A stretch of DNA of 64,000 nt from JASJBU01 sp963790775 (lineage in GTDB: Bacteria; Pseudomonadota; Gammaproteobacteria; Chromatiales; Chromatiaceae), in NCBI GenBank assembly GCA_963790775.1, contig CAWBPR010000024.1, positions 121,718-185,717 on the forward strand, given 5' to 3'. Positions 36,365 through 45,372 of the stretch are shown piece after piece. Numbering within the stretch: position 1 is the first letter of the stretch; every line of letters starts with the position of its first letter. The notes below the pieces were generated by a model that saw only the letters and a list, made by a program, of their open reading frames with translations, searched no databases and was not told where the DNA came from. The translations under genes and the position numbers were made by a program.

Positions 36365-36931
36365 ATGCAACCCGAAGCTGTAACGCTATTTGAAGGAGAC
36401 TTTCTCGGTGAGGCATTGGATCTGGGGATCCATCATCTGCAGAAAGGTTGCGAGGGTGAGATCTCCGAGCCGATAGAGGCTTGTGAGAAACTCTATGTGG
36501 TTGCCGATGGTAAAGCCGTGGCGTTGATCAATGACTACAGCGACCTGTCTGCCTATGTGAATAAAGTCGGATCAGTTGCGCAAGCCGAGGCCTTTGTGCG
36601 TCTGCTGACTTCACTGGATACCTTTCATCTGTTCGAGCGTGGCAGAATCGAGATCGACTGTCAGTTTGTCGATCGATACCAGAAACCTGCCAATGCCCAG
36701 ATCAGCCGGGACGATGCCGTCAAACACCAGTTGCACCCAATAGAGATCGTGCAGATCGAGACCGGATACCAGGTCGAGCGCTGTCTCTATGTCTGGGAAT
36801 TGGGCTTCATGCATCCCCAGCTACATCAGGTGACTGAAAGGGTAGGGTGTGAAGGGAGTTACGCAAGGGTTGCGGATAAGCTGATTTCTGATGCTGACAC
36901 CCGCAACATCAGCCTCCCGGTTTATGAATAA
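36365..36931 (+). CDS. protein of unknown function
   Basis: About 188 residues, acidic and mixed alpha/beta by appearance. Notable stretches are LYVVADGKAVALINDYSDLSA, SLDTFHLFERGRIEIDCQFV and LYVWELGFMHPQLHQV; no motif or signal peptide is recognised. ATG at 36365 is used because the longer in-frame version from GTG 36302 would overlap the preceding cysteine-rich gene. The two genes are on the same strand 22 bases apart, suggesting a shared function. Confidence 0.5.
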   Translation: MQPEAVTLFEGDFLGEALDLGIHHLQKGCEGEISEPIEACEKLYVVADGKAVALINDYSDLSAYVNKVGSVAQAEAFVRLLTSLDTFHLFERGRIEIDCQFVDRYQKPANAQISRDDAVKHQLHPIEIVQIETGYQVERCLYVWELGFMHPQLHQVTERVGCEGSYARVADKLISDADTRNISLPVYE

Positions 36932-37263
36932 ACTTGGCAACGGTTACAATGGCATTAAAGTGACGCAAAATTGCAGAAATCATAGCTGCTGACGAGCAGT
37001 CAAAACTATAAGTGATAGGACATTATTGATTGAATTGATCATTTTTGATAAAACAGGATATCTTTTTTAGGATGATTTCAACAAAATCGGAATGCGAGAT
37101 AGGCGTCATAGTGGCGTGTTATATCACGTCGATGTGACGTTGACTCAATGTAGACTGGTAGCGAGACTCGCTTAAACTGAAGCTCAACCTACCCGGAATT
37201 TTTGATCGTCGCCTTGGTCCGTAATTTTCACATTAATGCTCACCACAGCCCGGAAGTGCATAC
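36932..37263. other. AT-rich intergenic region
   Basis: About 330 bases before a broken membrane protein gene. It is AT-rich, without a gene or repeat that I can identify. It probably holds the promoter for 37264. Confidence 0.3.
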
Positions 37264-37712
37264 ATGCAGAAAGAACAAAACAACTTCTACACATTCCTCA
37301 CAAGCGGTTCAGGCGCGTCGATTCTGGTCGCCACACTGGTATTTGTGGTTGTTTCGCTAGTCCTCTTCCTATTCGCAAACTGGTTGGAAACGCTCGCCGA
37401 ATCTTGGAAAACAGCGCCGGAATATTCCGTGAAATCGCAAAGCTACTCTTAACAGTCGTGGCGCTTAATTTTCTGCTCCGGACAAAGATCTGGAAGGATG
37501 CAATTGATTCAATCAGTGAGCGCCTAAAACTCAAAGACGCAACGTTACTTTCCGGGCTTAATGAGTGCTGGAAGTTTGACGAAGTACCTTGGGATCAACT
37601 TTTCCATGAAGCGAAGACCGTGACAATCGTCGCCATCTCCGCTCGTCCTTTGCTCGTTCAGCGTCTTGAAAAGAAAATAGGGTCAGGTCTTTCGCTATCA
37701 TATAACTCATGA
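37264..37712 (+). pseudogene. broken two-helix membrane protein gene, cut by a transposase insertion
   Basis: The start at 37264 encodes a first transmembrane segment (ILVATLVFVVVSLVLFLFANWLE) and stops at 37452. An overlapping frame then continues as IAKLLLTVVALNFLLR, KIWKDAIDSISERLKLKDA and FHEAKTVTIVAISARPLL up to 37712. A frame shift near 37400 joins the two. The frame then runs into the left inverted repeat of a REP-associated transposase element, so the natural C-terminus is missing. No family is recognised. It most likely was a larger membrane protein before the insertion. Confidence 0.5.
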
Positions 37713-38616
37713 TAAAGTTCGACCATGGCGAGACCACTACGATTAGAAATTACTGGCGGACTTTATCACGTCACCTCAAGAGGCAACAGACGAGAGCTTA
37801 TCTACGAAGGTGATGAAGATCGTTCGCTCTGGCTGGAAACCCTTTCCCGAGTCTGTGCACGCCACAACTGGCGGGTTCATGCCTACTGCCTGATGGATAA
37901 CCACTACCATGTGGTCATAGAAATAGCCGAGGGTAACCTGTCCAAAGGCATGCGCCAGCTCAATGGCGTTTATACCCAGGCATTCAATCGACGACATAAC
38001 CGGGTAGGGCATATCTTTCAAGGCAGGTATAAAGCCATACTGGTCGAAAAGGAAGCCTATTTACTGGAGCTTGTGCGATACGTTGTACTCAACCCAATGC
38101 GTGCCCATATGATCAAAAACATAGATAACTGGCCCTGGAGCAGCTATCTTGCCACCACGGGTAAGCGTGATGCCCCCGAATGGCTGGAGGTTGACTGGTT
38201 GTTGAGTCATTTTGGAAAACAACGAAAAAAAGCGAGGGAGAAATACACCGATTTTATAAGAGCAGGTATTGGATTACCCTCGATCTGGGAAAATCTACAG
38301 AATCAGATCTATCTGGGTACTGAAGGCTTTATTAATAAACAGCAGAAAGCCATCAAACGAAAAGATAGCCTGGAAGATGTGCCCGTCTTGCAGAAAAGAG
38401 CTATTCCAAAATCACTGGAATATTACCAGGTAAAATACAAAGACAGGAATCAAGCCATAGCCGAAGCTTTTCTATCGGGAGCTTATACAATGAAGCAGAT
38501 CGGGGATTATTTTGGTAGGCACTACACAACAGTCAGTCGAATTGTAAAGCAATATGAATTGTGATGATAAAAGACCTGACCCTACTCATTTGATAAAAGA
38601 CCTGACCCTACTCATT
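37678..38616. mobile_element. REP-associated transposase element with inverted flanks
   Basis: TAGGGTCAGGTCTTT at 37678-37692 is the exact reverse complement of AAAGACCTGACCCTA at 38570-38584, so the transposase gene is bracketed by a 15-base perfect inverted repeat. The right flank is a 26-base direct repeat, 38565-38590 and 38591-38616, followed by degenerate GACCCTACTCA units to about 38660. The element separates two unrelated gene fragments. Confidence 0.75.
37725..38564 (+). CDS. REP-associated tyrosine transposase with C-terminal helix-turn-helix
   Basis: 279 residues. The N-terminal Y1-transposase domain has ITGGLYHVTSRGNRRELIY, the metal-binding HxH in LMDNHYHVVIE, and VGHIFQGRYKAILVE followed by YVVLNPMRAHM with WPWSSY. 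The C-terminal about 70 residues form a helix-turn-helix (AIAEAFLSGAYTMKQIGDYFG, HYTTVSRIVKQ). This second domain is characteristic of one subgroup of these enzymes. Such transposases nick and move or maintain REP palindromes. Here they are bracketed by the inverted repeat just described, so this copy may still be active. Confidence 0.9.
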   Translation: MARPLRLEITGGLYHVTSRGNRRELIYEGDEDRSLWLETLSRVCARHNWRVHAYCLMDNHYHVVIEIAEGNLSKGMRQLNGVYTQAFNRRHNRVGHIFQGRYKAILVEKEAYLLELVRYVVLNPMRAHMIKNIDNWPWSSYLATTGKRDAPEWLEVDWLLSHFGKQRKKAREKYTDFIRAGIGLPSIWENLQNQIYLGTEGFINKQQKAIKRKDSLEDVPVLQKRAIPKSLEYYQVKYKDRNQAIAEAFLSGAYTMKQIGDYFGRHYTTVSRIVKQYEL

Positions 38617-38646
38617 TGACCCTACTCATTCCTACTCACCTTGTGA

Positions 38647-38813
38647 CCCTACTCACCTTGCAAGCAGCAGGTTTAGATGAAGCTGGAATGAAGAATTGGC
38701 ATATTGAGTTCGAGAAAACCTCTCCAGAGGCACATCAAGACTTTCTTGAGTCAATTGGTATTGCAGCTGCAGAAGTCGATTCTATTCGGGCTTGGTCAAA
38801 AAATGCAATCTAA
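38647..38813 (+). pseudogene. C-terminal fragment of a MerR-like regulator
   Basis: Starts inside the degenerate repeats after the transposase. Its readable part, LTLQAAGLDEAGMKNWH followed by FEKTSPEAHQDFLESIG and VDSIRAWSK, resembles the end of a short MerR-family protein. The DNA-binding part is absent, and no credible start remains outside the repeats. It looks like the relic of a gene interrupted by the transposase element. Confidence 0.4.
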
Positions 38814-38856
38814 CAGCTGAGACCGACGTGAGCATCCCCGTTGATTGGTACTTTGC

Positions 38857-39291
38857 TTAAGAACATACCTCTGCCAGGTAGTCCATCAACGCTGCATAGA
38901 CATCGAACTTCAATCTGGTGTCGAAAGTGTAGGATTTATCCCCGAGCCGGATCGAGGTGGGAAGTCCCGAGTTGCTGTCAAACAGGGTATCGACCGCGAC
39001 CTGTACGGTGTTGTCCCGGTAATCAATCGGAATACGGAGTTTCTCCCGGCCCGGGGCGAGATATACCCCCATACGGCAGACGTGCAGCACCAGGTTCGCA
39101 TGGCCGTTTTCATTGAGTTCGACATACGCCGATGGCGGCTCGGATGAGGTATTTGATGGGGAGGGCCCATTCAGCAGGCAGGCCTCAATACTGGATATCA
39201 CTGCTACCGCAGACAATCCATGACGTTGCACCAGCTTGTTCACCTCGACGGCAATCTCTTCTATTCCCTTCAATGGTTCTATGGAATTCAT
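38857..39291 (-). CDS. protein of unknown function
   Basis: 144 residues, no signal peptide or membrane segment. The N-terminus is helical (IEEIAVEVNKLVQRHGLSAVAVISSIEACLL) and the rest appears beta-rich (AYVELNENGHANLVLHVCRM, LRIPIDYRDNTVQVAVDTLF). No motif is recognised. It has its own promoter region to the right, and its stop faces the MerR-like fragment. Confidence 0.5.
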   Translation of the reverse strand: MNSIEPLKGIEEIAVEVNKLVQRHGLSAVAVISSIEACLLNGPSPSNTSSEPPSAYVELNENGHANLVLHVCRMGVYLAPGREKLRIPIDYRDNTVQVAVDTLFDSNSGLPTSIRLGDKSYTFDTRLKFDVYAALMDYLAEVCS

Positions 39292-39683
39292 TGTCTATCA
39301 TCCTGTGCAATTTATCTGTCAGGAACAAGTCCACTTTGTATTGTGACCGGGTGAAGATACTTAACGGCGGGAATCCAAAAAAATACAGATCAAGCGGTTT
39401 TGACAGCCTTCAAAGTGTGATATGGCTCACTGGTATCGCGGATTAGAGATTCTCATGACTATCACATAATCCCTCTCACCGGATTCGGTAAAGACTGCTA
39501 ATTTCAGTTGCGAATAATCGACCGACATGAAATTCCTGCCTTACCTATTGTCGAGAAGTAGCAGGGTCAAGAGTAATAATTCGGGGACTATAGGCACTTA
39601 TAGAAGGAACAAGTCAGGTCATTAGCTAACAGGAATATCAGCGAAATCAAAAAATCTAAAAAGTGGTCGTGGCTGATTGATCA
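39292..39683. other. intergenic region without recognised genes
   Basis: Almost 400 bases between two minus-strand genes. I see neither a gene nor a clear terminator or repeat. It should contain the promoter of the gene at 38857-39291. Confidence 0.3.
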
Positions 39684-41057
39684 CTATCCAGTCCTGAATC
39701 CTTGATGACTTGCCTGCTGGATCACTGACGATGGTCTGAAAACCTTGACGAAAGGGTAATCGGTACTGATGCCTTTGACCAGGCCATCGGGATGGATAAT
39801 GGTGACCGCTGCTCCCAAAACCTCAACCCCTTCGCGTTTTCGGGTATTTCGATCAAGCGTGGCGTCGCATTCAAAATTGAGCATGCCTTTACGCAGGGTG
39901 ATTCTCTGTCCATGCCGTAGATGAAGATGTCCATGCACAATGGCATGGATCTTTCTGCTACGCACGGATTCCACGCCGCGCAGGGTCAAGGGCCTGTCCA
40001 CCTCCCGGTATTTTGTACGAATGGTGTTTGCCAATGGTCCATAGTAGAAATCGAACAGATCTCTCCTCACCTTGTTTCGGAACTCCCGGTTGAGATGCTT
40101 AATGCCATGATCTTCGATGATCTGTGCGATCTGATCATCGAGGCCTGCATGAATAAATAGAAAAGAGGCCTCCCGATGAGCGAGCTGCATTTGTTCAAAA
40201 AACCAGAAAAATTCACCTTTTGGATGCAGAAAAAGCTGCTGCCATTTTTTCGCGGCGGCGTAGGCCATGCGCAGCGTCATGCCGGCACCGAGGCAATCAT
40301 CCTCGAAATGCTCCATCTTTGTCCTGAGCCGCTGCATTTCCCGATCGATACCTGAATCAGGCATCACCCATGCGGCGACCCGGGGAAACTCGTCGAACCA
40401 GCGCTTCGAAGGAAACAGCTTACGTCGGCATTCCCGTCTTCCCGGCACTTCATGGATGAGGCTCTCTTCATTCAGGTAACGGTCATAGATCTCTTTCAGA
40501 AATGGCATTACCTTGGGGCCCATGCGAACAAAAAAATGCTCTGTTCTAGGGTCCGGCGGCAGGTCCAATGCCTTGATACCCAACATCATCCGGATGTCGT
40601 GGTTTCCCGCCAGAATACGCACCTCGGCCTTTCGTTTCATGAGCAACCGGATGACTTGCAGTAGTCGTATGCTGCTGGGCCCTTTGTCGAAGCAGTCACC
40701 GCCGATTACAAACAGCGCCTTACGGCCAGCTTTGGACAGTTTGAAATCCTTGTCTCGTGGTCCGGTTTTCTTTATTCCGCCGGATGCCACAAGTGAAGCG
40801 AGAAAGGCGTCCGTATCGGCATGCAGGTCTGAAAAGAAATAGATGACGCGCTTTGGCCATTTCCAATGGTCACGTTGCAGAACCCGATAGAGTTCATCAT
40901 GTAGGGCGCGCCGGTGATATCGATCCTTGCGGATGGACTTTCCCTTTCCCAGTTCCCATGGCTGGCACTCGGAGGGGAGCTCAGTCCGAAGCCATTTTTT
41001 GCCGTGATATTTGACGCATTTTTCTTGATGCTTGGTTTTCTTCTTCATGCCGGCCAT
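39684..41057 (-). CDS. metallophosphoesterase of the calcineurin superfamily
   Basis: About 457 residues with the two-metal phosphoesterase motifs in order: SDLHAD, GGDCFDKGPS, AGNHD, FIHAGLDD and VHGHLHLRHG. The arrangement with a large insert between GNHD and the HAG motif resembles Ser/Thr or symmetrical phosphatase-like enzymes of bacteria, but no substrate can be named. ATG at 41057 is preferred to the outer ATG at 41126 because the additional 23 residues look non-native. The gene is divergent from the CofD/YvcK-family gene, 351 bases apart, so the two could be co-regulated. Confidence 0.85.
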   Translation of the reverse strand: MAGMKKKTKHQEKCVKYHGKKWLRTELPSECQPWELGKGKSIRKDRYHRRALHDELYRVLQRDHWKWPKRVIYFFSDLHADTDAFLASLVASGGIKKTGPRDKDFKLSKAGRKALFVIGGDCFDKGPSSIRLLQVIRLLMKRKAEVRILAGNHDIRMMLGIKALDLPPDPRTEHFFVRMGPKVMPFLKEIYDRYLNEESLIHEVPGRRECRRKLFPSKRWFDEFPRVAAWVMPDSGIDREMQRLRTKMEHFEDDCLGAGMTLRMAYAAAKKWQQLFLHPKGEFFWFFEQMQLAHREASFLFIHAGLDDQIAQIIEDHGIKHLNREFRNKVRRDLFDFYYGPLANTIRTKYREVDRPLTLRGVESVRSRKIHAIVHGHLHLRHGQRITLRKGMLNFECDATLDRNTRKREGVEVLGAAVTIIHPDGLVKGISTDYPFVKVFRPSSVIQQASHQGFRTG

Positions 41058-41408
41058 CGATTCAGCAACAGGAGGAGTGTGGCGCTCGGATCTCCCGCAG
41101 TTCTTGACTAACCAAGCCCCTGCCATGAATGGAGTATTGGGAATGCAAGAGTGCAGTAAATCTTAGTGTAGCCGATGAATATCATCTGTACGGCCCCTGA
41201 AAATGGGCCTTGTGTGCTCAGTCTTAGCATGACATTAAACAAGGTGCTTTTACACAAAGGCTTATCAATGATCTAATCTTTACCGGGTAGGTGAATCGAG
41301 ATTACTTCAACTGAGTCGCTGCAGCCTTGTCTGCGGTCGCACAGGGCAAACTCGAAATGTCATAACCAGAACTAATAACCCAACCGTCAGCAATCAGAAT
41401 ATTGTTAT
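41058..41408. promoter_or_regulatory. divergent promoter region
   Basis: About 350 bases between the divergently transcribed metallophosphoesterase and CofD-like genes. No specific promoter or operator stands out. Confidence 0.3.
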
Positions 41409-42602
41409 ATGGCTTCCATCCGAGTAACCCGCAGCGCACTAATTCCAGACCCATTCCGCCTCAGCCGCTACCAGAAGGCGCCGGATCTTGGTCCCGGCGT
41501 GCTTTTCTTCAGCGGAGGCAGTGCGCTGAACGGCGTCAGCCACGTACTGAAAAATTACACCCACAATTCGACTCACATGGTCACGCCGTTTGATTCCGGA
41601 GGGAGTTCGGCGAAGCTACGCAAGGCCTTTTGCATGCCGTCCATAGGGGACCTCAGAAGCCGACAGGTGGCGCTGGCCAATGAGACCGTCACCGGCCATC
41701 CCGAAGTCTATAAACTCTTCACCCATCGCTTTCCAATCAGAGAGAATAATGACCGACTGCTGCGTCAGCTGAAATCGATGCATAAAGGAAAGCATCTGCT
41801 GATCAATGCAATACCCAATCCCATGCGACGCCTCATCCGGAATCAGATCGGATATTTTCTTGATGCGAAGCCGGATAATTTCGATCTCCAGGGCGCCAGC
41901 ATCGGCAACCTGATACTTGCGGGAGGGTATCTGAATAATCACAAGCACCTGGACCCCATCATCTTTCTGTTTACCAAACTACTTGGGGTGCAGGGTACAG
42001 TACGTGCGATTATCAATGATGATCTCCACCTGGGGGCGGACCTGGAGGACGGCCGCCAGATTATTGGACAGCACTTGCTCACGGGGAAAGAGGTTGCCCC
42101 GCTGGATTCCCCGATCAAGCGACTATTCCTGTCTCAGGATGATAAAAAATTTACGCCTGTTGCAGCACAGCTCCGCAAAAAGAATCGTAAGCTGATTGAG
42201 CGAGCGGAATTGATCTGTTTTCCCCCCGGCAGCTTTTATACCAGCGTGATTGCCAATCTGCTGCCGGGTGGCGTTGGTTCTGCGGTAGCCGTCAATGAGG
42301 GTGTTAAAGTCTACATCCCTAATCTGGGTCATGACCCGGAACAAATCGGTATGACAATCGATCAGGCGGCGCTCAAGTTGATCGATCACCTGCGCTCCGA
42401 TGCGGGAGCGACATGCCCGACAAACAAACTGATCAATTTTATTCTGCTGGACAGTAAGAATGGCCGCTATCACTCATCCCTGTCCCGCACATTGATGAAT
42501 GAGTTAGGCGTCGAGATCATTGAAACGAAGCTCGTCAGTAAACGCAGCGCGCCATACTACGATGCCAAATTGTTTGTTGAAGCTCTGCTATCCTTGGTTT
42601 GA
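41409..42602 (+). CDS. CofD/YvcK-family protein, resembling the GAK-system CofD-like group
   Basis: 397 residues. The N-terminus GPGVLFFSGGSALNGVSH is the nucleotide-binding loop of CofD/YvcK-type enzymes, followed by TPFDSGGSSAKLRKAFCMPSIGDLR, the region GASIGNLILAGGYLNN, and LICFPPGSFYTSVIANLLP. These features agree with what I recall of the CofD-like protein of the so-called GAK gene group, beyond the core 2-phospho-L-lactate transferase fold. F420 biosynthesis is not implied because other cof genes are absent. The reaction is unknown; the divergent phosphoesterase may be a functional partner. Confidence 0.75.
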   Translation: MASIRVTRSALIPDPFRLSRYQKAPDLGPGVLFFSGGSALNGVSHVLKNYTHNSTHMVTPFDSGGSSAKLRKAFCMPSIGDLRSRQVALANETVTGHPEVYKLFTHRFPIRENNDRLLRQLKSMHKGKHLLINAIPNPMRRLIRNQIGYFLDAKPDNFDLQGASIGNLILAGGYLNNHKHLDPIIFLFTKLLGVQGTVRAIINDDLHLGADLEDGRQIIGQHLLTGKEVAPLDSPIKRLFLSQDDKKFTPVAAQLRKKNRKLIERAELICFPPGSFYTSVIANLLPGGVGSAVAVNEGVKVYIPNLGHDPEQIGMTIDQAALKLIDHLRSDAGATCPTNKLINFILLDSKNGRYHSSLSRTLMNELGVEIIETKLVSKRSAPYYDAKLFVEALLSLV

Positions 42603-42727
42603 GCAGACATCTCTGTCCCTGATACGTTACTCATGGCGGTGGTCCGCATAAAAATAACGACTTAGCAATCATCCAATAAAAGACTTGATGCCGATAGGTG
42701 ATTGCCGGTATTGCATTGGTGGGTTAT

Positions 42728-43159
42728 ATGAAAAATAAATCAAAGAAAAAGCTAAAGAAAAAAGACCGGCAAAAAGCGCTGAATAACTTGGAAAGTCAGA
42801 CTGAAACCAGTGTTTTGAGGCAAAAAATCAAACAGCTCGAGAAACGACTCAAGAAACGGGAAAGCCTCATCGAGGAACTGCGCGGCCAACTCAAAAAAAG
42901 CAAAACCGGGAAAGAAAAGAAAAAAAAGCCGGGTGATAATCCCTCCAATCCCCTGTTCAGTGGGCAGACCGACAGAGTCGGCGTTGCACAGAGAAAGGCC
43001 TGGCAACGCCATGAATATCTGCGCGACAGGTACGAATCGCATCTCGCCAATGGTCAGGACAAGGGCAGTGCAAGATCTCTTGCCGATAAGGATCTGAGAG
43101 AAAAATACGGTGAGGATGCGGGATACACGGAACAGCAACTGGAGCAAATCCTGTCCTGA
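42728..43159 (+). CDS. lysine-rich coiled-coil protein of unknown function
   Basis: About 143 residues, extremely rich in lysine and glutamate. A basic head (MKNKSKKKLKKKDRQK) leads to a coiled coil (VLRQKIKQLEKRLKKRESLIEELRGQL), a KKKKPG linker, and a C-terminal helical domain (AQRKAWQRHEYLRDRYESHL, LRGEKYG-like LREKYGEDAGY). The start is ATG at 42728 with GGTGGG six bases upstream. A nucleic-acid or ribosome-associated role would fit the charge, but that is inference. Confidence 0.6.
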   Translation: MKNKSKKKLKKKDRQKALNNLESQTETSVLRQKIKQLEKRLKKRESLIEELRGQLKKSKTGKEKKKKPGDNPSNPLFSGQTDRVGVAQRKAWQRHEYLRDRYESHLANGQDKGSARSLADKDLREKYGEDAGYTEQQLEQILS

Positions 43160-43493
43160 GACAGCTCCGCAGGGTGTAGAGGGTCAGGCATCAGCATAGC
43201 CGCCAATGGGGGGCAGCATTCGATCGGGGTCTTGCTGTGGTCGATATCGAGGGGAGCCGTCGGGCAACCGGGCTGCTTCCGCTGTTGCTCATATTGGATT
43301 GCCCGCCTGGCAGCAGACTCCGTGACCGGGCCTGATCCGGGACAGACCAAGGCGGCGGCCTGTAACTAATTACCCCAGGAGAGGACTGATGCTATCTTGG
43401 ATGGCGGTTGATTTGGTATGATGGCCGCTTTGCCGGCAAAACGCCCCAAGCAGGGGCGTTTTGTTTGTCGGACGCCAGGACTCCAGACACTCA
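43160..43493. other. intergenic region upstream of lepA
   Basis: About 330 bases without a gene. It includes a hairpin at 43441-43463. The lepA operon promoter probably lies before or within it; no strong match was found. Confidence 0.3.
43441..43463 (+). terminator. GC hairpin with T run, terminator or attenuator before lepA
   Basis: The stem ACGCCCC / GGGGCGT with a five-base AAGCA loop is followed by TTTTG, 31 bases upstream of the lepA ATG. The stem is identical to that of the terminator after the glutaredoxin gene. It may simply end transcription from upstream or tune expression of lepA. Confidence 0.6.
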
Positions 43494-45299
43494 ATGACAG
43501 ATTTGCAGCACATCCGTAACTTTTCCATCATCGCCCACATCGACCATGGTAAATCCACCATTGCCGACCGGTTCATCCAGGTCTGCGGCGGCTTGGCGCA
43601 GCGGGAGATGGCGGAGCAGGTGCTGGATTCCATGGATCTGGAGCGGGAGCGGGGCATCACCATCAAGGCCCAGAGCGTGACCCTGGATTACCTGGCGAAG
43701 AACGGTGAGAAATACCTGCTCAATTTCATCGATACCCCCGGACATGTGGATTTCTCCTACGAGGTCTCCCGCTCCCTGGCCGCCTGCGAAGGCGCGCTGC
43801 TGGTCGTGGATGCGGCCCAGGGTGTCGAGGCGCAGAGTGTCGCCAACTGCTACACCGCTGTCGAGCAGGGCCTGGAGGTATTGCCGGTCCTCAATAAGAT
43901 CGATCTCCCTTCGGCTGATCCCGAAAAGGTGATTAATGAGATTGAGGAGATCATCGGCATCGACGCGCAGCATGCGATCAATGTCAGCGCCAAGACCGGA
44001 TTCGGCATCCCAGAGCTGCTCGAGCAACTGGTCGAGCGCATCCCGCCACCGAAGGGGGATGCCGATGCGCCTCTGCAGGCGCTGATCATCGATTCCTGGT
44101 TCGATCCCTATGTCGGGGTATTCTCTCTGATCCGCGTGGTGAATGGTGTGATCCGGCCGAAGGATAAAATGTGCGTGATGTCCACCGGGCGTACTTACCA
44201 GGTGGAGAAGGTGGGGGTGTTTACCCCAAAACGGGTCGACAAGAGTCAGTTGAGCACCGGTGAGGTGGGCTTTCTGATTGCCGGAATCAAAGAGATCGAT
44301 GGTGTGCCGGTGGGTGACACCATTACCTTGGAGAACCGTAAGGCGGCAAAATCCCTCCCTGGTTTCAAGGAGATACGACCCAGGGTCTTTTCCGGGCTGT
44401 ATCCGGTCAGCTCGGACGATTATGAAGACCTGCGGGATGCGCTGCAGAAATTGCGGCTGAACGATTCGTCACTGCAGTACGAGCCGGAAACCTCCCAGGC
44501 CCTCGGGTTCGGCTTCCGTTGCGGCTTTCTCGGCATGCTGCATATGGAGATCGTGCAGGAGCGTCTGGAGCGGGAATACGATCTCGACCTGATCAGCACG
44601 GCCCCCTCGGTGGTCTACGAGGTGTTGAAAAATGATGGTGAGTTGATCCAGATCCAGAATCCTGCCAACTTGCCCGATCCGGGTAAGTTCGAAGAGGTGA
44701 GAGAGCCGGTGATCAACGCCACGATCCTGGTTCCTCAGGAATACCTCGGCAATGTCATCAACCTTTGTATCGAGAAGCGGGGGGTGCAGAAGAATCTGCA
44801 GTACCTGGGTGGACAGGTACAGATCGTCTTTGAACTGCCGATGAACGAAGTGGTCTTAGATTTCTTTGATCGCCTGAAGTCGGTAAGTCGCGGCTATGCA
44901 TCCTTCGAATATGAATTTACCCACTTCCAGGCTGCGCCGCTGGTGAAGCTCGATATTCTGATCAACGGTGAGCGGGTCGATGCACTGTCACTGATCGTAC
45001 ACCGGGACCAGGCACCGACCCGCGGCAGGGACCTGGCAGTGAAGATGAAGGAGATCATCCCGCGTCAGATGTTCGAGGTGGCGATTCAGGCGGCGATCGG
45101 CAGCAAGGTGATTGCCCGCACCACGGTCAAGGCACTGCGTAAGAATGTAACCGCAAAGTGTTATGGGGGTGACATCACCCGTAAACGCAAGCTGCTGGAG
45201 AAGCAGAAAGCGGGTAAAAAACGTATGAAACAGGTAGGCAGGGTGGAAATCCCACAGGATGCCTTTCTTGCGGTGCTCAAAGTAGGAAAGGATAATTAA
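43494..45299 (+). CDS. lepA: elongation factor 4 (LepA)
   Basis: Ribosome-associated translational GTPase. About 601 residues. GTPase motifs are AHIDHGKST, DTPGHVDF and NKIDLP; the C-terminal unique domain includes KNVTAKCYGGDITRKRKLLEKQKAGK, a LepA hallmark. ATG at 43494 is chosen by alignment of MTDLQHIRNFSIIAH with the family; an upstream TTG would add 11 residues. It heads the conserved lepA-lepB-DUF4845-rnc-era-recO-pdxJ run. Confidence 0.96.
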   Translation: MTDLQHIRNFSIIAHIDHGKSTIADRFIQVCGGLAQREMAEQVLDSMDLERERGITIKAQSVTLDYLAKNGEKYLLNFIDTPGHVDFSYEVSRSLAACEGALLVVDAAQGVEAQSVANCYTAVEQGLEVLPVLNKIDLPSADPEKVINEIEEIIGIDAQHAINVSAKTGFGIPELLEQLVERIPPPKGDADAPLQALIIDSWFDPYVGVFSLIRVVNGVIRPKDKMCVMSTGRTYQVEKVGVFTPKRVDKSQLSTGEVGFLIAGIKEIDGVPVGDTITLENRKAAKSLPGFKEIRPRVFSGLYPVSSDDYEDLRDALQKLRLNDSSLQYEPETSQALGFGFRCGFLGMLHMEIVQERLEREYDLDLISTAPSVVYEVLKNDGELIQIQNPANLPDPGKFEEVREPVINATILVPQEYLGNVINLCIEKRGVQKNLQYLGGQVQIVFELPMNEVVLDFFDRLKSVSRGYASFEYEFTHFQAAPLVKLDILINGERVDALSLIVHRDQAPTRGRDLAVKMKEIIPRQMFEVAIQAAIGSKVIARTTVKALRKNVTAKCYGGDITRKRKLLEKQKAGKKRMKQVGRVEIPQDAFLAVLKVGKDN

Positions 45300-45372
45300 T
45301 TCAGCTGCCAGCCGACAGATGGATTTCTGTAACGACCTGGAAACAGGGTTCTCAAGCAAGGTTTAATAAAAT

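Noticed and set aside
35932..36366. Minus-strand 144-codon hydrophobic frame opposite the cysteine-rich gene
   Set aside because: Its hydrophobic segments arise from the complement of a cysteine- and threonine-rich frame. I cannot exclude it fully, but the plus frame has the better start and spacing to its neighbour.
38565..38660. CRISPR-like array because of short direct repeats
   Set aside because: The repeats are adjacent, without unique spacers, and belong to the transposase flank.
42728..43159. Histone-like or ribosomal protein assignment for the lysine-rich protein
   Set aside because: The charge alone does not identify a family, and no recognised motif is present.
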